Shown here one piece after another: positions 10,650 through 23,613 of a DNA stretch of 64,000 nucleotides. The notes below the pieces were generated by a model, which saw nothing but the letters and a program-made list of their open reading frames with translations, had not been told where the DNA came from and ran no database searches. The DNA is from Dryococelus australis (lineage: Eukaryota; Arthropoda; Insecta; Phasmatodea; Phasmatidae), in NCBI GenBank assembly GCA_029891345.1, contig CM057009.1, positions 212,902,709 to 212,966,708 on the forward strand, read 5' to 3'. Within the stretch, counting starts at the first letter, position 1. Each line of letters starts with the position of its first letter. The translations under genes were made by a program, and so were the position numbers.

Positions 10650-12379
10650 CTTGAATTATCCTGCCTCAAAGTATAAATTACCTATATTTACCTCTCTCCC
10701 CCCCCCCCAACACACACACACACAAAAGTTTCCACAATGTGTCCATCAGCTTAACTGATGAACAAGTATATATACATTGTAAGACTTCAACTGCTATTCC
10801 TGCCTCAGATGTTGAAGAAAGTGCTGGAAACGTAGGTGAAATTTGCCAATAAAATTCAAATTAGTCTATGATGCATTGGTGCAGTAACATGCGGGTCATG
10901 TGATCAAAGGAAGGTTAGGAGGAAGGCAAACAGGCCAAGTTCGCATGCAGTCTGATGCAGGCACCACAGTTAAATACCATGAACCAACAAGGCAGCACAC
11001 TGTTTGTTTTGTCAAATTCAGTTGTTCGAGCATGGTAATATAGGACACTTCTTCGTTTTCAGAATAGACACCCACCAGAATAGACACCACTGTCTCAAAC
11101 AGTTGTGACAGGAAATAATGTGCTACCATACATCCTTCCGTCCTGAAGGCAAGCTCAGTGTCCACATCTAGGAGAAATGACTCAGTAGTCAAAGTGACCA
11201 GTTCTTTCTGCAGAATCCTCTTCTGGAGCACATACACACCTTTCCCAGAATGTTCTTTTTCGTCTATTGTCAAAAGAACCTGTAGAACACTGAGACTAAA
11301 ATTGGTGCTAAAAATCCCGAAATATATATTTAAAGGCAAGAACGCTGAGAAACCTATAGGGGAACTGTATTACTCTCTTAAATATAAAATGCACTTTGAT
11401 TTACACTCTCGTACACGTAGATTTACTGGGGAAAACAACATTTATACATTATCTTCAGTAATATCAACGAATGATAGTACCTTACATTACAGTATATTTA
11501 AATTTATCAATAAAAATCTCATAAAAAATTAGAAAGAAAAGATTGGGGGTTGGGTGGACCCTGCATACTTCGTCACCACCATGATATTTTTTTTACTTAC
11601 CTAATGTGTGCCTTTTGGGTAAATCTTTAACATCCAAAGTTTTCCAACAGAGAGATTAAAGGATCACACATTCAAAAGATGGTATAACAATCTTGTACCC
11701 ATAAAGACCTCTGCAGGAGTATACTTTTTGGCATGACTAATTATATTGTATTATAGGTGCAAGCTTCTCTTCTGTTTGTCCCAAAAACTTGCTGATCTCA
11801 CATCATTTTAAAGTTGTTATGGCATTGTTATGGTGTGGACAACTGTGGCAAGCCATGACTATATTGCTTACATGAACGTGCCGTTCTACGAATAAAGAGT
11901 ACAAGGACATCAGGCAGTGGAAATATAAAGCACTACGCGCAATTGCCAAATCTCGGCCAGGCGAATAATGAGGCCGTGGCGGCATGATATATGTGAGCCA
12001 GACAATGGGAAGGACCTCTGTTCTCGCCTTGACGTCAACCAGGGAAGACGTTCCAGAGAACCAGAAGAATGACGACGTGCCATCCGCTGTAGTCCGTCTG
12101 CAAACCAGCCTTCAGCATCATGCAAGGTGGGAAAGATCGGTCCAGTAATAACCGCAATGGTGGCTTCATTAGGCTTTTTCAGAATAACTTAAATGTATTT
12201 AGTATCAGCTCCTCTGATATGTTTCCAGTTAATGTAATATCTGTAAAACCAAGGAAGGGGTAAGCTTTGAGTCAATTATAGAGTAGCTCTAAACTATTGA
12301 GTACAACCCTCATAACCATATATTTTAAGCTAAATAATAAATGGATTTATAAACTAAAAAGCTTAAAATGTAACAAAGT
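10650..12379. other. No gene recognised; opposing unrecognised ORFs
   Basis: A poly-C stretch followed by CA repeats lies at 10690-10724. The longest open frame of the window is on the minus strand at 10896-11339 (147 codons). It overlaps a plus-strand frame at 11158-11532 (124 codons). Neither shows motifs I recognise, and the minus-strand frame lacks an obvious promoter or polyadenylation signal. A GC-richer patch at about 11880-12130 is probably repeat-derived. I do not call a gene. Confidence 0.4.
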
Positions 12380-13410
12380 GGAGGGATGCGTATACACGCC
12401 TCAACTGCGTAGGCATTCTCCACTGGTTGATATTGTGGTATTTCTCATCACTCACTTTAATTAAATCTTACCAGTTATCACTCACAGCTTATCTTATCAT
12501 TAGACAGTATTCATGCGAGAGGCAAATGTGGGTAATTCCTTGACCGTTAGGACTACCCTATTTATTAAAATAATTTACTGCCATAGCTTTTAGAAAAAAT
12601 TTAATAGTTCATTATTCAGCAAACTAGCTCACAGTAGGATTCCTTACTTTATAACATCAATGAATGGAACACACAGCATTTAAGATTCCCCAGCAATTTA
12701 CTTTCAAGTTTATCAAAATCATAACTAAGGGGAAGAGGGGAAGCTTTCCCTTGAGAGCCTAGACAGGTTTCCAGCCTGTACACAAATCAATGTAGGTTGT
12801 GGTACAGGTTTAATTTATCTTATGTTACTGAAATCGTTACTACACTAACTTTACTTGGGGGTTTTTAGAGACTTCCTTGCATTTGCTGATTTGTATCTGC
12901 CTTCAGATAGTTCCCAACTATCCAAGGCTTGGTCGGTCCACTTTCAGATACCATTACACTTAATTCTAAATTAGAATTTCACTCGCACACTGAGTAAAAC
13001 ACTATAGCTGATTGCGCTACACAACCATTTGCCATTAAAATGGCCCTACCCTATCTGAACGTTTCTGATCTGAAGCCACAGAGTCTTGCTCACCTTGCAC
13101 GTCAGATGAGGTCAGCAAAGTTGCGTGCAGTGATCTCAGATATGGCTACTATCCTGGAACCCTCAGAACAACCGCCAGCTGCCAGTATGACATACAATTA
13201 CGACAAGAGAGAGGAATTGATCGCGTGGAAAGTCGCACCACCTTGCACAAATGCAAGCCAAGCTAACCACTGACAAGCCTCTCCCTGAAAAGTAGCCTTG
13301 CTGCTCTTCCCTCATCACCAAGTGAGAAATTCGAAAATACCAAAATTCCACACCAACCAAACTAACCTGTTTACAGCCCACTACAATGTTATCAAAACTT
13401 CAACCTACCA
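12380..13410 (+). repeat. Dispersed repeat, copy B
   Basis: Direct-orientation partner of 7670-8835, about 4.7 kb away, with the same landmark order. The two copies flank the pogo-like element at 8941-10647 but are not its ends. They could be LTR-like or fragments of an unclassified element. No TG...CA ends or target duplications were established. Confidence 0.6.
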
Positions 13411-16400
13411 TCGCAGAGTATCAAATTGAAAACTTCACAATGCTATTTTAATTGAAGCATTTTACCAAATTTGCTTATGAATAATATCTGGAGGTCTATA
13501 CCATCTTTTGCGCACCAGCAAAATATCAAATCCCAAAACTTGGTAGAAAGTAGGATGTGTTGTCTATCACTACTAACAATGGCAAACCAAACAGAAAATA
13601 AATGTTGCATAATTATCTCCCGAGTTCAACTTATTTTACACTGGGGGGGGGGGGATTGACTGAAAATATCAGCTGCCATCAAAACATACAAATATCAATA
13701 TGTTGTGCTACCTGGCTGCTGAACCAGTATGCTTTACTTCAGTGGGTGTAGCCTGTTGACAAGAATGGCAATTCCTAACCCATTCCTCCTCTATAGTTTT
13801 CCTAAATCCAGACTATGTAAAAATCTTGTAAATATGGGCAATGGTTTTGTCCGACCCAACAGATCTGTCAAAAAAAATTTGATATATTTCTGACACAAAA
13901 ATCTGGAATTTTTCTTTTATTGACCACTTATAAAGAAAACCTTTGTGCAATACATGCCCAGAAACACCATTATTCTTATTAAAAAATAATCTGCTGACAT
14001 TCAGGATCAACCAAAAGATGTTTGTTAAACTCAACAAAAACTTTTGGAAAAATTTTGTTTAAGGTGGAGTGCTAGTTAGGAAATTGGGAGTGAGACACCA
14101 ATGTCTGGATTTAGTTGCACGTAGTTCAGCTATCTTCCGCTAGATAGCAGCAGCGTTGAAGCATATTGCCAAGAGTGTCTGCAAGGATCGTAAACGTGCA
14201 GTGGCGCTCAACATGAATAACTGTATGAGAAGGGGGTAGTGCGGAAAACTTGTACGTGTTCTCCATCCTTCAGTCGCAAAGTGCCATTAACGAGCTTGGG
14301 CAGATAGCAGATAACAGAACCTACGCCACTACAGTCATGGGAATGCAACATTTAACCGTTTTATTTAAATTCTTTCTGCTTTAAACTGCTCTTTTCTCAC
14401 CAAACTGTCGCTAGTCTCTTCACAGGGATTCTCGACAGACCAAAGTCCTAAATTTCTAAATTCCGCACAGATTCAATTATTTAACTTCACTACCACCCTT
14501 TTTACCATACAGTCTGGTAAACGAGAGGTAAAATTAAACAGCATTGGGACCAGAGCTTGCTGGGGCAACTCGAAAATCTCTAAAAACTGAATGAGTTTAG
14601 CTGGAAAAAATTTGTTATGGGTTTCATTGGGCGGAAAAGGGAGGGGGGGTGTTAACCTCTCCTGATCGCCTCAAAAATGAAAACCGTCTGGGTGGACAAC
14701 GTCCCTCACAACGGACTGTAATCTCCCCGTTCTGAGCTCCAGTAATGATTACAAATCGACAGTGGTGGCAGATAACCGACAGCTCAGCAAGACTGCAATA
14801 CTTGTACCATGGATTTTGAAAAGGGGGGGGGGGGGGTTTCATGAAAAAGGCTTACATCCATATAAATAGTATAAAATATGCTGACACTCATTTGTCTGTA
14901 TGACTGCGCTAATCTCGAGAACCACTGAACAGATTTGGATACTGTTATGATCTGCATTTATCGGAGAAGGTTTAATGTATTTAGAACTGCCATAGCATTT
15001 GTAGGAGTTAAAAAATTAAAAAATTTAGTGAAAAAAAAAAAAGATCCTTTTTAAGCATGCTCTACTGAAACTGCAGGGCCAATTGTTATAATCCTTTCTG
15101 TATGAATATAAAAAGTGGGGCCACAGAGGCTCAGTGGATAGAGTGATAAAAAAAGGGGGGGATACTGAAGCTCGGTGGATAGAGCAATCCCAAGATTGGC
15201 CACAGAAGTGTACCTTGGCAAAGCTGGGCAGGATGGCTAGTTTCATACAAAGCACAAATGTACAATAATCATGTTGGACACCGTTTATAACATTTCATTT
15301 AAAATCACAATGTCGCAATTCTTAACTTTAAATTATTTTTAATAAACTTTTCTTCTTCAGCGCGTTCAACAAATTATTAATCAATCTTCTCAAATATAAT
15401 AAAATTTATCTTCTTTCTTTTTAATTCTTTACAATTAATATTTAAAAAACATCTTGCTGCAATAATTTATTAATATTCACATGTATTATTCCTTACTATA
15501 TCAATCAAACTTATTTTGATGTACCATCTTTGGCCATGGTTAGAAAAATTCTGTTGGAAAAAATTAGTTATATTTTACTCTGCATTATGTTGTCTCCTGT
15601 CCTCCAATTGGCTGTCATCTGACCATGACATATCTCTCTGTCAATCGGCAGTGGCAAGACCAGAGACAACCAGGATAGTTTTATTTAGTACTTTTGTTTT
15701 AAATGTTTAATACTAACCACCCTCTAGGAAAGAAATTAAGAATAACAAATAAAATATTAATACAGAATACCATCTAGAAACAAATGAAAAATACATACTC
15801 ATGATCTCTATTTTAATAAACTAGTAGAATAACTGAACATTATGCTGTTAACTTATGTAATAAAATGTAATTTGGAAATTATATTAAATAAAGTGACCAC
15901 TTAGGGCAAGTACGCTGTAATAATTTAAATTTAAACTATCTATGACTAATGTTAAACGTAACTCCTAAAAATTGCTATGTTACAATGTATCCGTAGTGCT
16001 TTTTCAACACGCCTTAAAAAATAGTTAATTTTAAACAACGAGAAAATAGGTAGTTAAATCTGCTGCGACATAAACTGAAAATGTAATTGTGTTTGTTGTT
16101 TGTTAATAAAAAAAAGGGATTAAGGATAACTCCCATATTGATTTAATTAAACTTTTCAAATAACTAAAAATGCAGTTTGTTTTTTAGCGTGTAATGGACA
16201 AATAATAAGGTATTCCTGGTATATTTTTTCTGGTTCTAAATCATACAGTTACATAAAGGACTCTGAAAGACATAATTTGGCAGGCTTGCATACACTAGCA
16301 CAACTATTCGCTGCTCCAGAATATTCCTTAATAGTGAAGGTAGCATGTAAGCAAATATTATTTAATATTTATTTTTATTTTTAACCCACACACTATTGTT

Positions 16401-16989
16401 TATCAAATTAAAATTTTTTCATAATTTAAGAGACTAACTGGTTATGAATGTAATTAAGTATAGGTATGAATGGCCAGATTTAACTTGTCAACATTTGAAC
16501 GGTACAGTTTGTAATATCTCGTTTATTTTTATGGATTTAGTAGAGAATCTAAATTCAAATTAATTATAAATGAATTGTGATTATTTCGAGAACTTTAAAT
16601 ATATCTACTTGCCACATGTATGACACTGTAAAATTTCCTACCATTGCACGCTGTCGATGTTGAAGTAAGTTACTAACATTTTCTTCACAATCCTCTGCAA
16701 ATCATAGAATTTATTACCATTGAAACTGATTTCCATAATCGTGCTGTTAATAAACGAGTAGCATGAAAGTAATGCACTATAAAAATCCATACAACTATTC
16801 ATGTATATAAAAGGAAAAAAAAAAACATTTTTTTGAGGCTGTTCTGGTTTCAGTGCTGTAATATAGGTCCAAGGTTTAATTCAAATAGAGGGTTACAGAC
16901 ACATACAGGTTTCCTGTTATAATGTATGTTTATATGTTTTTCATAATGATAATACTACATTATTTATAGCAACTGGATAATGTTACTGT
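13411..16989. other. AT-rich interval with poly-G runs and SINE debris
   Basis: G runs occur at about 13641-13652, 14640-14650 and 14823-14837. A stretch near 14900-14960 reads like generic insect repeat sequence (ATCTCGAGAACCACTGAACA) but I cannot assign it. No supported coding sequence is present. Duplicated tRNA-like A boxes are listed separately. Confidence 0.4.
15116..15230 (+). repeat. Two tandem tRNA-like A boxes, SINE debris
   Basis: AGGCTCAGTGGATAGAG at about 15128 and AAGCTCGGTGGATAGAG at about 15169 both resemble a tRNA D-arm or A box. They are separated by about 40 bases that include a poly-G run. No B box follows, so this looks like two truncated or duplicated SINE heads. Confidence 0.4.
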
Positions 16990-17275
16990 GGAATGCCATG
17001 GCAGCTTTAGTTGGCAGCCCAATACCAGCCCCCAAGGAGCCCTGATGTGAATCCACTCGACTTTTGTTTGTGGGGACATTTAAAGGCACTTGCGTATGCA
17101 ACCCTAATGTACAGTGTGGGCACCCTCGGTAACAAAATTGTAGTGGGTTGTGAAACAATCAGGAATTTTCAGGGATTCATCAATGCATCCAGGTGTCCAT
17201 GCAATGGCGGTTGATGCATGTATTCGTACTGATGGAGGGCATTTTGAACATTTCCTTTAGTGCCAACGAGAAGCT
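16990..17275 (+). pseudogene. C-terminal fragment of a mariner/IS630-type transposase
   Basis: The frame from 17011 reads PPRSPDVNPLDFCLWGHLKA, then a segment with GCETIRNFQGF, and ends in 67 codons. A frameshift near 17210 restores VDACIRTDGGHFEHFL followed by a stop near 17260. The order RSPDxNPLDFxLWGHLK...GCxxIRN...GGHFEHL is the C-terminal third of a DDE transposase family of the IS630-Tc1-mariner group that is frequent in arthropods; the D of SPD is the third catalytic acid. The N-terminal DNA-binding region and first two acids are absent, so this is a truncated copy. Sequence to about 17540 may be its 3' non-coding part. Confidence 0.75.
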
Positions 17276-18491
17276 TTCACACATGTGTAACATTCCTGTG
17301 CACCTACTGTTTTAGGTGTAGGTCGTAGTGTGATGTGTCGTGTATCATGCAAACGAACGCTACGTTGGCATTTCACAGTTTCATGATCCAACCCCTGTTA
17401 TGTACAGTACAGTAGTACAGAAGTACAGCTGTAGTACAGAAACGAAGCGTTTACAGACCTATGTTCATATAAAATTTTTTCAACCTCCAGATGTGAGGAA
17501 TGTTCCCCCGAAGTATTGACAGGAAATATTGCAACATCCTGCATATATGTATAATTATATGTCTATACATATATTTTTTGTAAAGGCTATTTCTGATCAC
17601 TTTCTTTTCTGTTTATGTAAAACAATCACAGTTTGTCCTCTGCTTGTACGGTACCCCTACCCCAGGGGCTGTCACTATACTCGATTTTACGGGAAGCAAT
17701 GATTGCTCTCTTGATTGGATGTAATTCGGTAGCGAAAAAGGGGACGTGTTATAAAGGCAAGCTTAAAGAAAGAATTAAAGTTAGCCTTAAAATCAAAAAG
17801 ATTTATTGTAACAGTAAAATAAAATATATACAAGCTATATTAAAAGAACATTTAAAAAAATTATGTAAGTAAAATGGATAACCAAAAAAAAGGAATTGAA
17901 AAAGAAGCCCAATGAATAACTTAACTGCAATTTTGTGTGTATGTCCCTTTCACACAAATTATTGTTCAGTCCTTTCCTTTTGAGAACTCTTATCACCCAA
18001 TTGTTTCCCAGTTTTTCCCGGGCGTGAAGACTTTAGGGTCTGTCCCTATCAGCCAATTAGCGACAGGGGACGTTAGAAGTTATACGTGCCGGCCGCCAAA
18101 AGCTCCCATTGTGTAATAAAACCACATTCCATTTAAAAAAAACGCTAGCTGTCGGCAAAAACAGATGTGGCACCCAAGATTTCAAGACTACCCTAAGGTT
18201 CGCAACAAACGGATCACGAACCCACTGCCTTTATTAAATGGTAGACATAATGAAAAAATCTGGAAAACTTTCTATGCCGTGAAAAAAAGTTTGCATGTGA
18301 GACAATATAAACACATGCGTATATGCATATTATATAATCACCGATCACATACTTTACGTATACACGTTAGCAGAATGTGTATATTGCATTTAAGTGTTCA
18401 AAAATTTTGCAAAACTTTTATGCACAGTTAACTATGGTTTCCTCAAATTCTCGTCTGTTCATTTACCAGTTACACAGTATTGTAAGTTAGT
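17276..18491. other. No gene recognised
   Basis: The segment to about 17540 is probably 3' sequence of the mariner-type element. A GC-richer patch at 18000-18120 (CCCGGGCG, GTGCCGGCCGCC) stands out from the AT-rich flanks but carries no recognisable promoter or gene. Confidence 0.35.
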
Positions 18492-18732
18492 TATAGGTCA
18501 TTCACAGTAAAGTGAGCACTTTTTAAGGCCGTTCAAATTTTTATTTTAAGCCAGATTTTTATATTTAAACTATTTTTTAATATCAGCATGGTCACATTAC
18601 TAATGAATATGGTGTATACTTTCACTTCTATCAAAAGTTAATGTCTGAGGCTGCAATAAAACATCTTTATTAGTGGTTAATGCATGTTATGAGGGCCTTA
18701 AAAAGTGCTCACTTTATCATTAACAGCCTATA
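18492..18732. mobile_element. MITE, family shared with 42729-42967
   Basis: The element opens TATAGGTCATTCACAGTAAA with GTGAGCACTTTTTAAGGCC following. It closes with GGCCTTAAAAAGTGCTCAC then TTTATCATTAACAGCCTATA, giving inverted arms of about 40 bp. Length is about 241 bp. A second copy at 42729-42967 has the same ends and nearly the same length. The TA at each end may be the target duplication. No protein is encoded, so it is a nonautonomous MITE. Confidence 0.8.
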
Positions 18733-21700
18733 TCAAACTTAAATCAGTTGTTTTATTTATTTTAAATTAAACATCTATATTTAATCAAGAAACTTGTTAA
18801 TGCTACAGAGTTGTAATGCTACAAACTACAAGATCTATTGCAATTTGTCAGTTTTATAATAGCATATAAAGTTACAAAGAAACAAACACAGAATTACTGT
18901 AACTATGCTGTCAGAGTTCCATAATGGAATATAGCACTATTATCAATATCAACCAATTAAATGGTGCAAAATATACCTAAATAGTTTTGACCAAGGAAGA
19001 GGTATAAATCAATATACAATACCAATAGGTACATCCATGTATTCGCGGAAGTTTCAAAGTTTCAGCTGAGGAAATTTAACTACTCTTGAGGCCTTATTGA
19101 AAACTGACAACTCTCTTTACGTCAGAACAATGAGGAAAATTGTTATTTTATTGGCATTTTTTAACCGTGGAGTTGCATGCTCGGAAATAAATATTTCCGT
19201 TGGATAAGTGTGGTACAGAATAAAAAAAAACAAAGTCTTTGTCCACCACTTCGTTCGCATCAAAAATGAATATGCCATTGATATTGATAGGGGCACTTTA
19301 TTTTTGCAAAAAGAATTTCCACCATATAAATTTAAAAAAATTTTAGCTCTGAACAATGTTCCCTACTGGATGGTTTTATCGGTTCCATGTCTTGGGTGTA
19401 TGCCCGTGAACCACAGATGTTTAGAAAAAGAGTAACCAAATTCAGATTATATATGTCACATTCCCCAAAATATTCTCTCAAAGACATGTGGTCAATAAAC
19501 AAAGAAAATTTTGGTATACGCTGAAGATGATTACTGTTTTCAAATCTTTTCCCTTAAATTTTCGAGTTAACTTTTTTCGAAAGAAACAAAGTACTTGAAT
19601 ATTTGGATGTGTGTAAGATTCCAGTGCTTGTTTCTCTTCTAACCACATCAACCTTCCCCCCTTTTTTTTTCAATATTTTCAACACCTATTCCAAATTAAT
19701 TTGTTATACATTAACACCATTACTAGGAAGCTGTGCATCCCACTCCATCATTCTGGTATTATTTCTATATTATTTGTTGCAATTTATTTATTGCGAGTTT
19801 GTTACAGTAGGTAGGTACATAAAGCTTTATGTTACATTGACAGCAGGATCATCAGAAATAGAGCAAGTTGCTTAGAGAAGTAGGGACAGGGAACTGTTTA
19901 TATCTTGAACACAAAATAAATGACATATTAACTAGCCCAGCATTTGCTAGGAGTGATAACGGAAAGTCTCAGGGTGTTCAGACTGGAAATCAAAACATAG
20001 TGTACGTGAACGTGAGTCTGGTTTTTTCACAATTTCACCTCACTCATTGCAAGTACAATACCATGGGTGTGTAGAGTACCTATAAAAAATTGCTAATAAG
20101 AATGTATGCACGGATTTATGTGTGTATATTTTAAACATCAAATACAAATACCTAAACTCTTTCAAATGAAATGGGTAATGTACATTCTCATTAAAAAAAT
20201 TATTGTAGTACTTTATCGTGCTGCAAGCTCATGCAAAAGATCCAAATGTGGTGAAACATAGTGTGTCAGTCTGCCTGGCCGACCAGTCAACTGCAGAAAC
20301 CACAAACATTCTGAGAAACGTTAACTCCTAAACAGAAATCAAATGGCGAGAAGAGAAAACGATCCAGTCACCTCCTAAGTGCTTTCTACCCTCCTACCTT
20401 TGCCCTCCTGCCGAACTTTAGCATGAAGAAGTTCCAAGACTCGCCGCTACAATCTTCTGCAGCAGCACTGCATTGACAGGAGAATGTCCTCAAATCTGAA
20501 CAGATTTGTCTTTAAAACAATGAATTTTATGCTTCTATTGGACATTAATTTGGCATTTTCAAACATGGCACTAATGTGAGGCAGTAATAAAAATGTTGGT
20601 TATTGTTTCTTTTGTAGCATGCCGTAGTTATTAACTTGGGACTCTGTGTATGTGCGGAGTGGGAAGTAATTTCCTACGAACCTGCACTCATCACAAGCGA
20701 AAATTTGACGCTTTTTATGTCCACTAGTTTGGCTTTCTTGGATGTTGTAAAGGTGTTTTATAGCCATACAATGCTAGCATAATTACTTTAAGGTAACGTA
20801 TACTATTTTATCTGTGTGCAAGTTTTGTATAATATATTGTGGACAGTTTCTAAAGTCTGCACGTTGACCTAATGCAGAGGTGCAAATAAAAATTATTTAT
20901 TAACAGAAATATTTTACTTACGTAAACCAAATTTCATCAGAACAAAGTCGAAGGTTGTATGTTCACGTTATCAAAACCTCGTACAGATATTTTCAACAGG
21001 TCTTGTATTATAAAATGACAGATTAATGAAATTGATTATTAAATATCTCCACTAAATTTAAAAAAAAAACTAACAAAATGAGGTATACACAACAAAAATA
21101 GCTTAACAAAGTATTGCATGAAATTTTATCAAGATTGACCATAAAAACGGTAACTAACGCTCTACCTAAGTATTCGCCTCTACTTCCTTTACCAATTTGT
21201 TTCCCTTTTCCTTGTTTTTCAAAACTACCTTCAGTGCTCACTTTTGTTACAATGCTTACTTGTTCAGTTTCTCTTACCTGTTATAATTCATTCTCACAAA
21301 ATATAGATGACAATGCATCAGCCAGAATAGTTTCATCCCCTTTTAAATTATGGATATATACTCAAAATGAGGTGATTCTATATGCCAACATTGTAAACGA
21401 CCTATCATATTTTTTTGAGAAAAGCAACCACCTCAATGCCTGGTTAAAGGTAAATAATTGAAAAGGAACATATAGTCTGCAAAATGTTCCATACAAGTGA
21501 GGGGAATTCTTTCCCAAATACAGTAAATTTTATTTTTGCTGATGTAGAGCTTACTTGCCTAAGTAGTGGGTGCAAGTGAATTATTCAATTTCTGGTTAAA
21601 AATTATGCAGTTAGCAATGGAATTGGAATCTACCACATTGCAAATCAAATTTTTCATTAAAATTAGGCAAGTGCAGAACAGGCAGATTTATTACTGTTTA

Positions 21701-22758
21701 TTTTCCATCTGAAAAGCTTGGTATTGCCCGGATTGCCATACAAACTACATTTTAATGTTTGAAAATTTTAATTGTTCAGCAATTTGGGAATAATTTTGAT
21801 AAAATTTACCACAAAAAGTAACCATCCCTAAAAACCATTTTACTCCCGTTAAATTTTTCGGTGCCGGGAAATTTACAACCGCCTTAATTCTTGGGATCAG
21901 ATCTCAAGGTCCCTTTTGATATTTATAAACTCGAAATACTGCACATGCTTTTTAACCCAATTTATCTCATCAGGGTTTACAGTTAAACTTGCTTTCCTCA
22001 ATGCTAACTTTGCAAATCAGCTCAACGTGCTTTTCAAAGGAGTTACTGTAAATACACATATAGTCAATAGTCAATATATGCTAATATAAATTTATAAATA
22101 AATTTCCAAAGCACTTAAAAAATCAGGTGGGACATAGAGTTGTGGCACACGGTTTATCTCCGTTTGAAGTCTTGTCCACTTATACAAACCCTAATGCATA
22201 AAGAAAGCTAAAGTTTTGGTTGTATTCGGCTGAAATTCACATTGTAAAAATGCTGATTGTAACTATAAAAATGTTTACGTATTTAACCTGGTTAAGATGT
22301 TGAAACATATTAATGATTACCGGAACTGTGTAATTCTCTACATTTTTTATTTTTTTTCATTAACTCACTATTTGTCTGTATTGTCCACTTGCATACAAAC
22401 TAACAAGCATCCTTGACTACCTCTTGTTCTGTCAACTTATTAATAATTTGGCTTAAAACTTGAACTTTAGGAGGAAGTACACAGTATGGTATGGAAGTTA
22501 CAGGCTTGTTATTTTTCAACTTTAAAACTATCGGGTGTCAGAACAATGACCCAATTTACCTGTAATAAATGGAGACCTGTGAAATACGCATTATTATTTA
22601 GTAATAGACTAGGGTCCACTTCCCTATACCTTCCTAAGCAGATTCAGTAGTTTCATCTACTACTGGCAACTGGATTGTGTCATTTACCTGCATGACAACG
22701 TTACTGCAGATTGGTGGCTCTGTAGTCCAGTGCAAATAGACCAAACATCATTCAAACC
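18733..22758. other. AT-rich interval without recognised gene
   Basis: The longest open frames are 115 codons at 21114-21461 (plus) and 90 codons at 19603-19875 (plus). Neither matches a family I recognise, and splice or promoter context is not compelling. Nothing else is supported. Confidence 0.4.
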
Positions 22759-23256
22759 CAGACATTTAAATATCAAGCTAAAAACTTGAGGATATATTCT
22801 AAACACCCCCCATAGCAACCCGTTAAAAGCCCCAAAAATACATCGTGTTTTCCGCCATTTTGAAAAATAAGTTCACCATTTTGAATTTTGCCGGAAATCA
22901 TATCCTATACTATTGGACCTAAAGGGCTAAAGTTTTTTTTTTTTTATAAATGCTGGTGATAAAATTTCCTTTCATACTGTATTAAATTCATTACACATTT
23001 TTATGAGGTTCATGTGACTTTAAAGAAAGATCTATTTAATTTCTTGGGGCAAAGTTATGCTAGTTCAATGAATCACGTGTAAATGGTGATTCATATCAAA
23101 AAAGATTTTTAACAAAAGGTTTACAACATCAGACTATCAGATCTACATACTATATAAGAGATATTACAAAGTGTGGCCCCACAGTGCAACACATTATCAT
23201 TCACGGCACAACATTTGGCTGGATGAGGAGACACTGTAATATGGCACATTGTGATT
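22759..23256 (+). repeat. Left 0.5-kb terminal inverted repeat
   Basis: Aligns with the reverse complement of 25722-26256 over its whole length, with substitutions and small gaps. An oligo-T run near 22934 corresponds to a TTTTTTC segment in the right arm. Confidence 0.85.
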
Positions 23257-23613
23257 CCCACTCACAAAATGTATTTCTCTGTATTATTGTAATGAAAATA
23301 TTAGTTATATAGAATATCACATTTGTTACTCATTATATTGTCACATTTTTTTGTCTAAAATATGGTTTTCATACAATATGACCCATAGAAAACCATAATG
23401 TGTTTCATGTTTATTTTGTTGTGCTTTTCACTATTTATACGATGTGTAGAGTTTCAATGGCGTGATTAGCAATAAAGTAGATGTTCGCTTATTTTGAAAC
23501 CATAACCAGTTTATGCAGGCAGCTCTAGGAACAAGGTTCCCTTGACTGGCTTCATGTGCATCACCCATTTCAAAGAAGTTGACCTCTTCTAGTATCTCTT
23601 TCCAGTGGCATAG

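Noticed and set aside
21114..21461. 115-codon plus-strand ORF
   Set aside because: No motifs recognised and no supporting context; likely chance in AT-rich DNA.
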